A DNA stretch of 43,202 bases, taken from an uncultured Aquabacterium sp. Its GTDB lineage: Bacteria > Pseudomonadota > Gammaproteobacteria > Burkholderiales > Burkholderiaceae_C. Location: assembly GCF_947366995.1 (NCBI RefSeq), contig NZ_CANBCC010000031.1:1-43202 (forward strand). The letters run 5' to 3'. Below the pieces are notes generated by a model, which worked only from the letters and a program-made list of their open reading frames with translations, was not told where the DNA came from and did no database searches. The position numbers were made by a program, and so were the translations under genes. Position 1 is the stretch's first letter. Each line of letters opens with the position of its first letter. This document shows positions 1 through 7,785 of this stretch, one piece after another.

Positions 1-1845
1 GCTGTGGGCCACCTCAACAGCGTGGCCGACACGCCCGAGTTGCGTGCGGCCTACAACGAGAACCTGCCGCGCCTGACCGAGTACTACACCCGCCTGGGCT
101 CGGACGAACGCCTCTACGCCAAGTACAAGGCGCTTAACGAGGCGCAGCAAGGCCTGCCCGCCGAGCAGCGCCTGAGCCCTGCCCGCCAGCGCGCGCTCGA
201 CAACGCCCTGCGCGGTTTCGTGCTGGGCGGCGCCGAACTGCAGGGTGAGGCCAAGGTCCGCTATGCCGCGATCCAGGAAGAGCAGGCGGCGAAGTCGCAA
301 GCCTTCTCCGAGCACGTGATGGACGCGACCGACGCCTACGCCTACTACGCGCAGGCCGATGAACTGGCGGGCGTGCCGGCCGATGTGGTGGCCGCCGCAC
401 GCGCTGCCGCCGAAGCAGAAGGCAAGGACGGGCACAAGCTGACGCTGCACATGCCCAGCTACCTGCCGGTGATGCAGTACGCCACGCACCGCCCGTTGCG
501 CGAGGCGCTCTACCGCGCCTACAGCACCCGGGCCTCCGAATTCGGCCCGTCCGACAAGGACAACTCCGGCCTGATGCGTGACATCGTGGCCCTGCGCCAG
601 GAAGAGGCCAAACTGCTGGGCTACCAGAACTTCGCTCAGGTCTCGCTGGTCCCCAAGATGGCGTCCAGCCCGGAACAGGTCATGGACTTCCTGCTGGATC
701 TGGCCAAGCGGGCCCGCCCGTTTGCCGAGAAGGACATGGCCGAGCTGCGCGCCTTCGCCAAGGACGAATGCGGCATCGACGACCTGCAGGCCTGGGACGT
801 GGCCTTCGTGAGCGAGAAGTTGAAGGAGGCCCGCTATGCCTTCAGCGACCAGGAGGTCAAGCAGTACTTCACCGAGCCGACGGTGCTGAAGGGTCTGTTC
901 GGCCTGATTGAAACGCTGTTCGAGGTGCAGATCAAGCCCGATACCGCGCCCGTGTGGCACGAGTCGGTGCGCTTTTTCCGCATCGAGCGCGCCGGCCAGC
1001 TGGTCGGCCAGTTCTACCTGGACCCCTACGCCCGCCCCGGCAAGCGCCCGGGCGCCTGGATGGACGACGTGCGCGGCCGCTGGAAGCGCCCCGACAACGG
1101 CGCCACGCAGACCCCGGTGGCCCACCTGGTGTGCAACTTCGCCAAGGGCGTGGGCGACAAGCCCGCACTGCTGACGCACGACGACGTGACCACCCTCTTC
1201 CACGAGTTCGGCCATGGCCTGCACCACATGCTGACCAAGGTCGACGACATTGGCGTGGCCGGCATCAGCGGCGTCGAGTGGGATGCCGTCGAGCTGCCCA
1301 GCCAGTTCATGGAGAACTTCTGCTGGGAGTGGGACGTGGTGCAGAAGCTCACCAGCCACGTGGACACCGGCGAACACCTGCCCCGCGCGCTGTTCGACAA
1401 GATGACGGCGGCCAAGAACTTCCAGAGTGGCATGCAGACCCTGCGCCAGATCGAGTTCTCGCTGTTCGACATGCGCCTGCATGCACAACCGGGCTGCGAA
1501 GCCGACATCCAATCGGTGCTGGATGGCGTGCGCAAGGAAGTAGCGGTCAACATCCCCCCCGCTTTCAATCGCTTCCAACACAGCTTTTCACACATCTTTG
1601 CGGGTGGCTACGCGGCGGGCTATTACAGCTACAAGTGGGCTGAGGTACTCTCTGCAGACGCGTACGCCGCTTTCGAGGAGGCTGCGACCAGCTCCCAGGG
1701 CGTGCTCAACCCCGAGGTGGGCCGACGCTACCGTGAAGCGATTCTGGAGGCCGGCGGCAGCCGTGCGGCCATGGAGAACTTCAAGGCCTTCCGCGGCCGC
1801 GAGCCCCAGATCGACGCCCTGTTGCGCCATCAGGGCATGAGCTGA
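1..1845 (+). CDS. prlC: Oligopeptidase A (M3 family zinc metallopeptidase), 5' end missing
   Basis: This is a cytoplasmic M3 (thimet-type) oligopeptidase, which cleaves short peptides such as degraded signal peptides. The reading frame is open from the first base, so the N-terminus lies outside the window; about 614 residues are visible against roughly 680 for the E. coli enzyme. The zinc motif HEFGH sits at 1201-1215, and a downstream VEWDAVELPSQFMENF segment carries the third-ligand glutamate region typical of the family. The C-terminal block with FSHIFAGGYAAGYYSYKWAE (near 1585-1640) is the conserved M3 substrate-binding region. The gene ends 22 bases before the next gene on the same strand, so the two may be co-transcribed. 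The GTG at position 4 is not the real start. Confidence 0.95.
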   Translation, partial: AVGHLNSVADTPELRAAYNENLPRLTEYYTRLGSDERLYAKYKALNEAQQGLPAEQRLSPARQRALDNALRGFVLGGAELQGEAKVRYAAIQEEQAAKSQAFSEHVMDATDAYAYYAQADELAGVPADVVAAARAAAEAEGKDGHKLTLHMPSYLPVMQYATHRPLREALYRAYSTRASEFGPSDKDNSGLMRDIVALRQEEAKLLGYQNFAQVSLVPKMASSPEQVMDFLLDLAKRARPFAEKDMAELRAFAKDECGIDDLQAWDVAFVSEKLKEARYAFSDQEVKQYFTEPTVLKGLFGLIETLFEVQIKPDTAPVWHESVRFFRIERAGQLVGQFYLDPYARPGKRPGAWMDDVRGRWKRPDNGATQTPVAHLVCNFAKGVGDKPALLTHDDVTTLFHEFGHGLHHMLTKVDDIGVAGISGVEWDAVELPSQFMENFCWEWDVVQKLTSHVDTGEHLPRALFDKMTAAKNFQSGMQTLRQIEFSLFDMRLHAQPGCEADIQSVLDGVRKEVAVNIPPAFNRFQHSFSHIFAGGYAAGYYSYKWAEVLSADAYAAFEEAATSSQGVLNPEVGRRYREAILEAGGSRAAMENFKAFRGREPQIDALLRHQGMS

Positions 1846-1867
1846 CACCCGCGACAGATCCCACTCG

Positions 1868-2530
1868 ATGTCCCGCAAAACTGTCCTGCCCCTTCCGTCG
1901 GCCTTGCTCGTCGGGGCCATTGCCCTGATGGGATGGCAGCCTGCCTGGGCGCTCTACAAGGTCGTCGGCCCCGATGGCAAGGTGACGTACACCGACCGGC
2001 CGCCGCCCAACCAGCCCGCACAGGCGCTGAAGGCCGATGGCAGCCCGGCGGCGACCGAGCGGCTGCCATATGCGTTGCAACAGGTGGTCGGCCGCTATCC
2101 GGTCGTGCTCTACACGGGCCGGAACTGCGCCCCTTGCGATGCCGGGCGGCAGATGCTGAAGGCACGGGGTGTCCCGTTCATCGAGAAGACGGTGACCAGC
2201 GCGGACGACGCAAAGGCGTTGCAGCGCGCCGAGAACACCGATGGGTTGCCCGTGCTGCGCGTGGGCGCCAAGCAATTGCAGGGCTACGCCCACAGCGAGT
2301 GGGTGTCGTACCTGGATGCGGCGGGCTATCCTGCCCAATCGGCCTTGCCCGCCACATACCAGTGGCCTGCACCGCAGCCCCTGGTGGCGCCAGCACCGGC
2401 GGCGGGCGAGGCCTCGGGCGTGAGCGGCGGAGGCCCCCGGTCTGCGCCGGCAACCGAGCCGGCCGCACCGGCTCCGGCCGGAACGAATGGCGGCCGGGGT
2501 GGCAGTGCGCCGCCCGGATTCCGGTTCTGA
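1868..2530 (+). CDS. Secreted DUF4124 / glutaredoxin-like protein
   Basis: This is a 220-residue protein. The N-terminus (about 1-28) looks like a Sec signal peptide ending near QPAWA. It is followed by a DUF4124-type motif (LYKVVGPDGKVTYTDRPP, about 29-46). Residues about 78-150 resemble a glutaredoxin fold: VVLYTGRNCAPC with a CxxC pair (Cys87, Cys90), then a GLPVL segment with the expected cis-proline. The last 60 or so residues are a Pro/Ala/Gly-rich low-complexity tail. The predicted location is the periplasm, where it could act as a thiol-disulfide protein; that function is inferred only from the fold and the CxxC. It lies directly behind prlC and converges on rpiA. Confidence 0.8.
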   Translation: MSRKTVLPLPSALLVGAIALMGWQPAWALYKVVGPDGKVTYTDRPPPNQPAQALKADGSPAATERLPYALQQVVGRYPVVLYTGRNCAPCDAGRQMLKARGVPFIEKTVTSADDAKALQRAENTDGLPVLRVGAKQLQGYAHSEWVSYLDAAGYPAQSALPATYQWPAPQPLVAPAPAAGEASGVSGGGPRSAPATEPAAPAPAGTNGGRGGSAPPGFRF

Positions 2531-2560
2531 GTCTCGAATGGTGCGGGACGCGCGGTGCGC

Positions 2561-2602
2561 GCCCCGCGCCCCGCGCCCCGTGCCCCGTGCCCCGCGCCCC
2601 GT
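2561..2602. repeat. Six tandem copies of a GCCCCGY heptamer
   Basis: Six perfect 7-base units, GCCCCGC or GCCCCGT, run head to tail between the convergent ends of the DUF4124 gene and rpiA. The order of the final base is C, C, T, T, C, T. The array starts about 30 bases after one stop codon and ends 11 bases from the other. No T-run follows, so it does not look like a standard terminator. Confidence 0.9.
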
Positions 2603-2612
2603 GCTCAGCCGA

Positions 2613-3284
2613 TCAGAACTGCAGGGTCTTGACGCCCTGGCTGGTGCCGAGCAAGCACACACTGGCCTTGTTGCGGGCAAAAACGCCCACCGTCACCACG
2701 CCCGGAATCTGGTTGATCTCAGATTCGAAGCGGGCCGGTTCGGTGATCTGCAGACCCGTCACGTCGACGATCACGTTGCCGTTGTCGGTGGTGCAACCCT
2801 CGCGGACCTTGCCTTGGCCGCCCAGCTTGGCAAACGCCCGGATCACCTGAGCGGCCGCCATCGGGATCACTTCCACCGGCAGCGGAAACTTGCCCAGTGC
2901 GTGCACGAGCTTGGATTCGTCGGCGATGCACACGAACTGACGGGCCAGGTCGGCCACGATCTTCTCGCGCGTCAGGGCGGCGCCGCCACCCTTGATCATG
3001 TTGCCGCCGTGGTCGATCTCGTCGGCGCCATCGATGTAGACGCCCAGCTCCGTCACGGTTTCAGCAGGCAGCACCGGGATGCCGAGCGCTTCCAGGCGCT
3101 GGGTGCTGCGTACCGAGCTGGAGACCGCGCCCACCACCCGCTTCGGGTCGGTCTTGAGTGCCTCGCCCAACGCGTCGATGAACTTGTCGACGGTCGAGCC
3201 GGTGCCCACGCCGACGATGCTGCCGGCTTGCACGTAATCCAGGGCCGCGCGGCCCACGAGGGTCTTGAGTTGGTCTTGCGTCAT
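2613..3284 (-). CDS. rpiA: Ribose-5-phosphate isomerase A
   Basis: This enzyme interconverts ribose 5-phosphate and ribulose 5-phosphate in the non-oxidative pentose phosphate pathway, in the cytoplasm. It has 223 residues, close to the 219 of E. coli RpiA. Family motifs are present in order: the phosphate loop [15 protein letters not shown] (about 25-39), YIDGADEID with catalytic aspartates, and [15 protein letters not shown] with the catalytic lysine and glutamate region. It follows the HGSNAT-like gene on the minus strand after 36 bases, so the two may share a transcript. Its product feeds the PRPP and nucleotide genes elsewhere in the window, though that is only a metabolic link. Confidence 0.96.
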   Translation of the reverse strand: MTQDQLKTLVGRAALDYVQAGSIVGVGTGSTVDKFIDALGEALKTDPKRVVGAVSSSVRSTQRLEALGIPVLPAETVTELGVYIDGADEIDHGGNMIKGGGAALTREKIVADLARQFVCIADESKLVHALGKFPLPVEVIPMAAAQVIRAFAKLGGQGKVREGCTTDNGNVIVDVTGLQITEPARFESEINQIPGVVTVGVFARNKASVCLLGTSQGVKTLQF

Positions 3285-3320
3285 CGAGAACGTCTTTCTG
3301 CGAGGGAAGGTGGCAGGGCT

Positions 3321-4121
3321 TCAGGCCGGAATCGCGCGGCCGGTCAGCGTCATCCATGCGGCCAGCGCGCCGATCAGCAGCGGCTGGTGCACCATGTAAA
3401 AAGTCAGGCTCCAGCGGCCCAGCGTGGTCAGCACGCGCGGCAACAGGGCCGCCTGGGCGGGGTGGCTATTGTCGCCTGAAGTGCCACGGTCGGCGCAAGC
3501 GCCCTGCAGCCAGCCAGGGCGGTGCGCCAGCATCCGCTGGGTGGCGGCCAGACCCCACCACATCACACCCAGCCAGGGCAGCAGCGGCACGTGGTCTTCG
3601 GTGATCGGTTTTCGGGTCATCAGCCCGGTCCAGTCCAGCCACGCGGTGTCGAACACCGGATGCTGCACAAGCTGCGGCAGCGCAAGGGCCACGGCGCCCG
3701 CCAGCCAGAGACCGCGGCCCCAGCCGGCCGTCAGGCGCGCCACGAGCAGCATCACGGCCATGCCGTGCAGCACGCCGAAGTAGATGAAGCTGCGCGGAAA
3801 CATCGCCATGCTGCCCAGGGTGACGAGCAGCGCACAACCGGCCACCTGCGCCCAGCGACGCCAGAACCGCGCCCAGGTCTGTCCCTGGTGGACCGCAATG
3901 GCCTGCCCGGCCCCGGCGCACAGCAGGAAGAGCGAGAGGATGCAGGTGCGCTGCGTGGTCCACAGCGGATCGACGTAGAAATTGGCCTGTATCAAGCGCC
4001 AGTTGGCCAGGTCGAAGCAGAAGTGGAAGGCCGCCATCCACACCAGGGCCAGGCCGCGCAGGCGGTCGAGCCGGTCAAATCGGGGCAGCGCAGGGGGATG
4101 AAGGGCGGAACGGGCGACCAT
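3321..4121 (-). CDS. HGSNAT-type (DUF1624) multi-pass membrane protein
   Basis: This is a 266-residue integral membrane protein related to the heparan-alpha-glucosaminide N-acetyltransferase catalytic domain (DUF1624). The family signature RLRGLALVWMAAFHFCFDL near residues 20-40 joins a charged N-terminus to the first membrane helix, and several more hydrophobic segments follow. The bacterial substrate is unknown. I chose the ATG at 4121. The frame extends upstream to 4274, but that would put 51 Ala/Ser/Arg-rich residues over the start of rlhA, and family members start close to the RLRG motif. The gene is divergent from rlhA, with 79 bases between starts, and lies upstream of rpiA. Confidence 0.83.
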   Translation of the reverse strand: MVARSALHPPALPRFDRLDRLRGLALVWMAAFHFCFDLANWRLIQANFYVDPLWTTQRTCILSLFLLCAGAGQAIAVHQGQTWARFWRRWAQVAGCALLVTLGSMAMFPRSFIYFGVLHGMAVMLLVARLTAGWGRGLWLAGAVALALPQLVQHPVFDTAWLDWTGLMTRKPITEDHVPLLPWLGVMWWGLAATQRMLAHRPGWLQGACADRGTSGDNSHPAQAALLPRVLTTLGRWSLTFYMVHQPLLIGALAAWMTLTGRAIPA

Positions 4122-4200
4122 GGCGTTAGTATCTGCGGTTTGGCGCCCTGCCCCGCCCCTCGGGCCGCGCGCTGCTGTCCCTCTGCTCTTTGCGCCTGCC

Positions 4201-6165
4201 ATGCCTGCTTCCCGCCACGAGATCGAACTGCTCGCCCCCGCCAAGACCGCCGACATCGGCATCGAGGCCATCAACCACGGGGCCGATGCCGTCTACATCG
4301 GCGGACCGTCGTTCGGCGCCCGCAGCAACGCCAGCAACGAGGTGAGCGACATCGCCCGCCTGGTGCAGCACGCCCACCGCTACCACGCCCGCATCTTCAC
4401 CACGCTCAACACCATCCTGCGTGACGACGAATTGGAGCCCGCCCGCAAGCTGATCTGGCAGCTGTACGACGCCGGCGTCGACGCGCTGATCGTGCAGGAC
4501 ATGGGGCTGTTGCAGCTCGACCTGCCGCCCATCCAGCTGCACGCCAGCACGCAGACCGACATCCGCACAGTCGAAAAAGCGAAATTCCTGCAGGACGTGG
4601 GCTTCAGCCAGATCGTGCTCGCGCGCGAGCTGACGCTCCAGCAGATCCGCGAGATCGCGGCGAACACGCACGCCAACATCGAATTCTTCATCCACGGTGC
4701 GCTGTGCGTGGCCTACAGCGGCCAGTGCTTCATCAGTCACGCCCACACGGGCCGCAGCGCCAACCGGGGCGACTGCTCGCAGGCCTGCCGCCTACCCTAC
4801 AACGTGCTGGACGACGGCGGCCAGGTCGTGGCCTTCGAGCAGCACGTGCTGTCGATGAAGGACAACGACCAGAGCGCCAACCTGCGCGCGCTGATCGACG
4901 CCGGCGTGAGCTCGTTCAAGATCGAGGGCCGCTACAAGGACATGGGCTATGTGAAGAACATCACCGCCCATTACCGCGTGCTGCTCGATGAGATCCTGGA
5001 AGAGCGCCCCGAACTGGCGCGGGCCTCGGCCGGCGAGTGCACCTTCTTCTTCCAGCCCGACCCTGATCGCAATTTCAACCGCGGTGCCACCGACTACTTC
5101 GTGAATGGCCGCAAGGAAGACATCGGCGCGTTCGAGAGCCCGAAGCACCTCGGCCTGCCGATCGGCGAGGTCGCCAAGGTGGGCGACCGCTGGTTCGATG
5201 TGGCGCTCAACCCGGCCGAGGCCGAGTCCATCGAGAACGGCGACGGCCTGAACTACCTGACGCTCACCAAAGACATCGTGGGCGTGCAGGTGAACACGGC
5301 CGAGCCCGTTGGCAAGGCCGGCCGTCTGTGGCGCGTGTTCCCCAATGAGGAAATCGCCGCCTTGCCCGATCTGAAGTCGGGTGTGGCCATCAACCGCAAC
5401 CGCGACAGGGCCTGGGAAAACCTGCTGGGCAAGAAGTCGGCGGAGCGCCGCATCGGGCTGTGGATGAGCCTGACCGACACGGCCGATGGCCTGAAGCTGA
5501 CGCTGACGGACGAGACCGGCCATGTGGGTGAGGCGAGCGTGGTGTGCGACAAGAAGCCCGCGCAGAATACGGAGCGGGCTGAAGCCACCCTGCGCGAGCA
5601 CCTGGGTAAGTTGGGCACCACCATCTTCCAGGCACACGAGCTGACGCTGGGCACTGCCCAGCCCTGGTTCGTGCCGGCTTCGGTGCTCAACAGCCTGCGC
5701 CGCGATGCGGTGGCCGCGCTCGAAGCCGCGCGCGCGGCTGCCCTGCAGCGTCTGCCCCGTGCCGAACCGGTCGATCCGCCGGTGCCCTATCCGGAAGACA
5801 CCCTGACCTACCTGGCGAACGTCTACAACCACGCGGCCCGCGATTTCTACGCCAAGCATGGCGTGAAGGTGATCGAGGCGGCCTACGAAAGCCACGAAGA
5901 GCTCGGCGAAGTCAGCCTGATGATCACCAAGCACTGCGTGCGCTTTTCGCTGAGCCTGTGTCCCAAGCAGGCCAAGGGCGTGACAGGCGTACAGGGCACG
6001 GTGAAGGCGGCGCCGCTGCAGCTAGTGAACGGCAAGGAGAAGCTGACGCTGCGCTTCGACTGCAAGCCCTGCGAGATGCACGTGGTGGGCAAGATGAAAA
6101 AATCGGTGCTCAACCAGGTCGCTGCGGCGCCGATCCAGTTCTACCGCAGCCGCCCAACGGCCTGA
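4201..6165 (+). CDS. rlhA: 23S rRNA 5-hydroxycytidine synthase RlhA (U32 peptidase family)
   Basis: This is a 654-residue U32-family protein, almost the same length as E. coli RlhA (YdcP, 653), which makes 5-hydroxycytidine at C2501 of 23S rRNA. The similarity is continuous: the N-terminal ELLAPAKTADIGIEAI and GADAVYIGGPSFGARSNAS, the U32 signature around HGALCVAYSGQCFISH, then GRSANRGDCSQACRLPY with cysteines expected to bind a metal centre, and FKIEGRYKDMGYVKNIT. The C-terminal KHCVRFSLSLCPKQAKG and FDCKPCEMHVVGK carry four more conserved cysteines. I chose ATG 4201; an in-frame ATG at 4120 would add 27 unrelated residues. A sensor kinase gene begins 4 bases after the stop codon. Confidence 0.93.
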   Translation: MPASRHEIELLAPAKTADIGIEAINHGADAVYIGGPSFGARSNASNEVSDIARLVQHAHRYHARIFTTLNTILRDDELEPARKLIWQLYDAGVDALIVQDMGLLQLDLPPIQLHASTQTDIRTVEKAKFLQDVGFSQIVLARELTLQQIREIAANTHANIEFFIHGALCVAYSGQCFISHAHTGRSANRGDCSQACRLPYNVLDDGGQVVAFEQHVLSMKDNDQSANLRALIDAGVSSFKIEGRYKDMGYVKNITAHYRVLLDEILEERPELARASAGECTFFFQPDPDRNFNRGATDYFVNGRKEDIGAFESPKHLGLPIGEVAKVGDRWFDVALNPAEAESIENGDGLNYLTLTKDIVGVQVNTAEPVGKAGRLWRVFPNEEIAALPDLKSGVAINRNRDRAWENLLGKKSAERRIGLWMSLTDTADGLKLTLTDETGHVGEASVVCDKKPAQNTERAEATLREHLGKLGTTIFQAHELTLGTAQPWFVPASVLNSLRRDAVAALEAARAAALQRLPRAEPVDPPVPYPEDTLTYLANVYNHAARDFYAKHGVKVIEAAYESHEELGEVSLMITKHCVRFSLSLCPKQAKGVTGVQGTVKAAPLQLVNGKEKLTLRFDCKPCEMHVVGKMKKSVLNQVAAAPIQFYRSRPTA

Positions 6166-6169
6166 TGCC

Positions 6170-7117
6170 GTGAGCAAGGCCGTGTCACGGTTCGCTGCCG
6201 GGTGGGCGCAGGACGCCCTGCTCGTGCTGGCCGGGGTGCTGGCCTTCTTTGTCGTGGCTGGCCGCTTTGAACTGTTCGAGCGATTGCAGGCGGCCACGCG
6301 CGGGCTGGAGCCCTGGCAGCTCGACGAACTGCCGCTGACGCTGCTGGCTTTGTCGCTGGGGCTGCTGTGGTTTGGCTGGCGCCGCGTGGTGGAAGCGCGC
6401 CAGGCGCTGACGGCCCGCACAGTGGCCGAACAACAGGCGCAAGCCCTGCTGAGCGAGAACCGTGAGCTGGCTCAGGCGCTGATCCGCGTGCAGGACACCG
6501 AGCGACGGGCCCTGGCCCGTGAACTGCACGACGAGTTCGGGCAGCATTGCACCGCGATCCGCGCCGATGCGCGCTACATCGCCCGCGCGACCGAGGTGCC
6601 GGCCGTGGCCGAGGGTGCGCGCCGCATCGACGAATCTGCCGAGCGCCTGCACGGTTTGGTGCGCGAGATGCTCGACCGTCTGCGCCCGCCCGATCTCGAC
6701 AGCCTGGGGCTGGAGGCGGCGGTGCAGGCCCTTTGCGAGCGGTGGGAGATGCAGACCGGCATCGGTTGCGCCTTCGTGCCGCGGCCCGGCTCACCGGCGC
6801 TGCCAGACGACATGGCCGTGGCGGTGTACCGCCTGGTGCAGGAGGCGCTGACCAACGTGGCCCGGCATGCCGAGGCCAGCCATGTGCAGATCGTGTTCGA
6901 GCCGCTGCCGTCGTCCGAGGGACTTCGATTGCGCATCACGGACGATGGCCGGGGGCTGGCGTCCGATCGCCATCCGGCAGGCGCTGGCGGCGGGCATGGT
7001 CTGGCCGGCATGCGCGAGCGTGTAGCCGGCTATGGCGGCACGCTGAAGCTGGACAACGTGGAAGGCGGTGGCCTGCGCATCGAGGCTGATCTGCCTCTGG
7101 AGAACCTTCCCGCATGA
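6170..7117 (+). CDS. NarL/UhpB-type sensor histidine kinase
   Basis: This is a 315-residue membrane histidine kinase of the HisKA_3 / HATPase_c class. Two hydrophobic segments (about 14-31 and 55-70) flank a short periplasmic stretch of only about 25 residues. A short coiled linker is followed by the phospho-acceptor box ARELHDEFGQ with His120, then the N-box VQEALTNVARHAEASHV, the DDGRGL nucleotide motif and GHGLAGMRERV. The start is a GTG, 4 bases after the rlhA stop, so translation is probably coupled. The 3' end overlaps the response regulator by 4 bases (ATGA). The tiny sensor region suggests a membrane signal or a partner protein; the signal is unknown. Confidence 0.92.
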   Translation: MSKAVSRFAAGWAQDALLVLAGVLAFFVVAGRFELFERLQAATRGLEPWQLDELPLTLLALSLGLLWFGWRRVVEARQALTARTVAEQQAQALLSENRELAQALIRVQDTERRALARELHDEFGQHCTAIRADARYIARATEVPAVAEGARRIDESAERLHGLVREMLDRLRPPDLDSLGLEAAVQALCERWEMQTGIGCAFVPRPGSPALPDDMAVAVYRLVQEALTNVARHAEASHVQIVFEPLPSSEGLRLRITDDGRGLASDRHPAGAGGGHGLAGMRERVAGYGGTLKLDNVEGGGLRIEADLPLENLPA

Positions 7118-7764
7118 GACAGACCCGAGTGCTGCTGGTCGATGACCATCCCGTTGTCCGTTCCGGCTACCGACGCCTGCTGGAGCAGGATGGCGACATC
7201 ACCGTGGTCGGCGAAGCGGCCGATGTCGAGCAGGGGCACGCCGCCTGGGTGTCGCTCACGCCCGATGTGCTGGTGACCGACCTGTCGATGCCCGGCGCGG
7301 GCGGCGTGGAGTTGCTGCGCAAGGTGCTCGCGCGCGATTCGCAGGCCCGCGTGCTGGTGTGCAGCATGTACGACTCGGCCCAGATGGTGCGCCGCGCGTT
7401 GGACAGCGGTGCCCGAGGCTTTGTCAGCAAGAATGCCCCACCGGACAGCCTGGTGGCCGCCGTGCGTGCGGTGGACCGTGGCGGGCGCTATCTGAGCGCC
7501 GACCTCTCGCCGTCGCTGTTGAACCGGGCGGAGCAGGATGAGGCAGAGCGACTGGCGGCATTGAGCCAGCGCGAGTTCGAGATCTTCCGCCTGCTGGCCG
7601 AGGGGCACTCACCGGCCGAGTGCGCCCGCCTGCTGAACCTGAGCCCGAAAACGGTGGCCAACAACCAGACGCAGATCAAGGACAAGCTGGGCGTCGCCAC
7701 CTCAGCGGCACTCGTGCACCTGGCGCTGCGTCACGGGGTCATCGACGGTCGCCAGCCGCGCTGA
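7114..7764 (+). CDS. LuxR/NarL-family response regulator
   Basis: This is a 216-residue two-domain regulator. The receiver domain (about 1-120) has the acidic pair Asp10-Asp11, the phospho-acceptor Asp56 in VLVTDLSMPG, and Lys107 in FVSKN. The C-terminal LuxR-type helix-turn-helix spans about 147-212 (LSQREFEIFRLLAEGHSPAECARLLNLS as the leading part of the motif is split by the ECARLLNLSPKTVANNQ helices). It overlaps the kinase gene by 4 bases and is almost certainly its partner. The target promoters are unknown. It converges with the TonB-dependent receptor gene, 21 bases between stop codons, so that gene is a neighbour but not a transcriptional partner. Confidence 0.94.
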   Translation: MRQTRVLLVDDHPVVRSGYRRLLEQDGDITVVGEAADVEQGHAAWVSLTPDVLVTDLSMPGAGGVELLRKVLARDSQARVLVCSMYDSAQMVRRALDSGARGFVSKNAPPDSLVAAVRAVDRGGRYLSADLSPSLLNRAEQDEAERLAALSQREFEIFRLLAEGHSPAECARLLNLSPKTVANNQTQIKDKLGVATSAALVHLALRHGVIDGRQPR

Positions 7765-7785
7765 GCGGCCGACAACCCGTCGTCA

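Noticed and set aside
4120-4200. An earlier start for rlhA at ATG 4120
   Set aside because: It would add 27 Pro/Ala-rich residues absent from RlhA homologues and overlap the start codon of the divergent gene.
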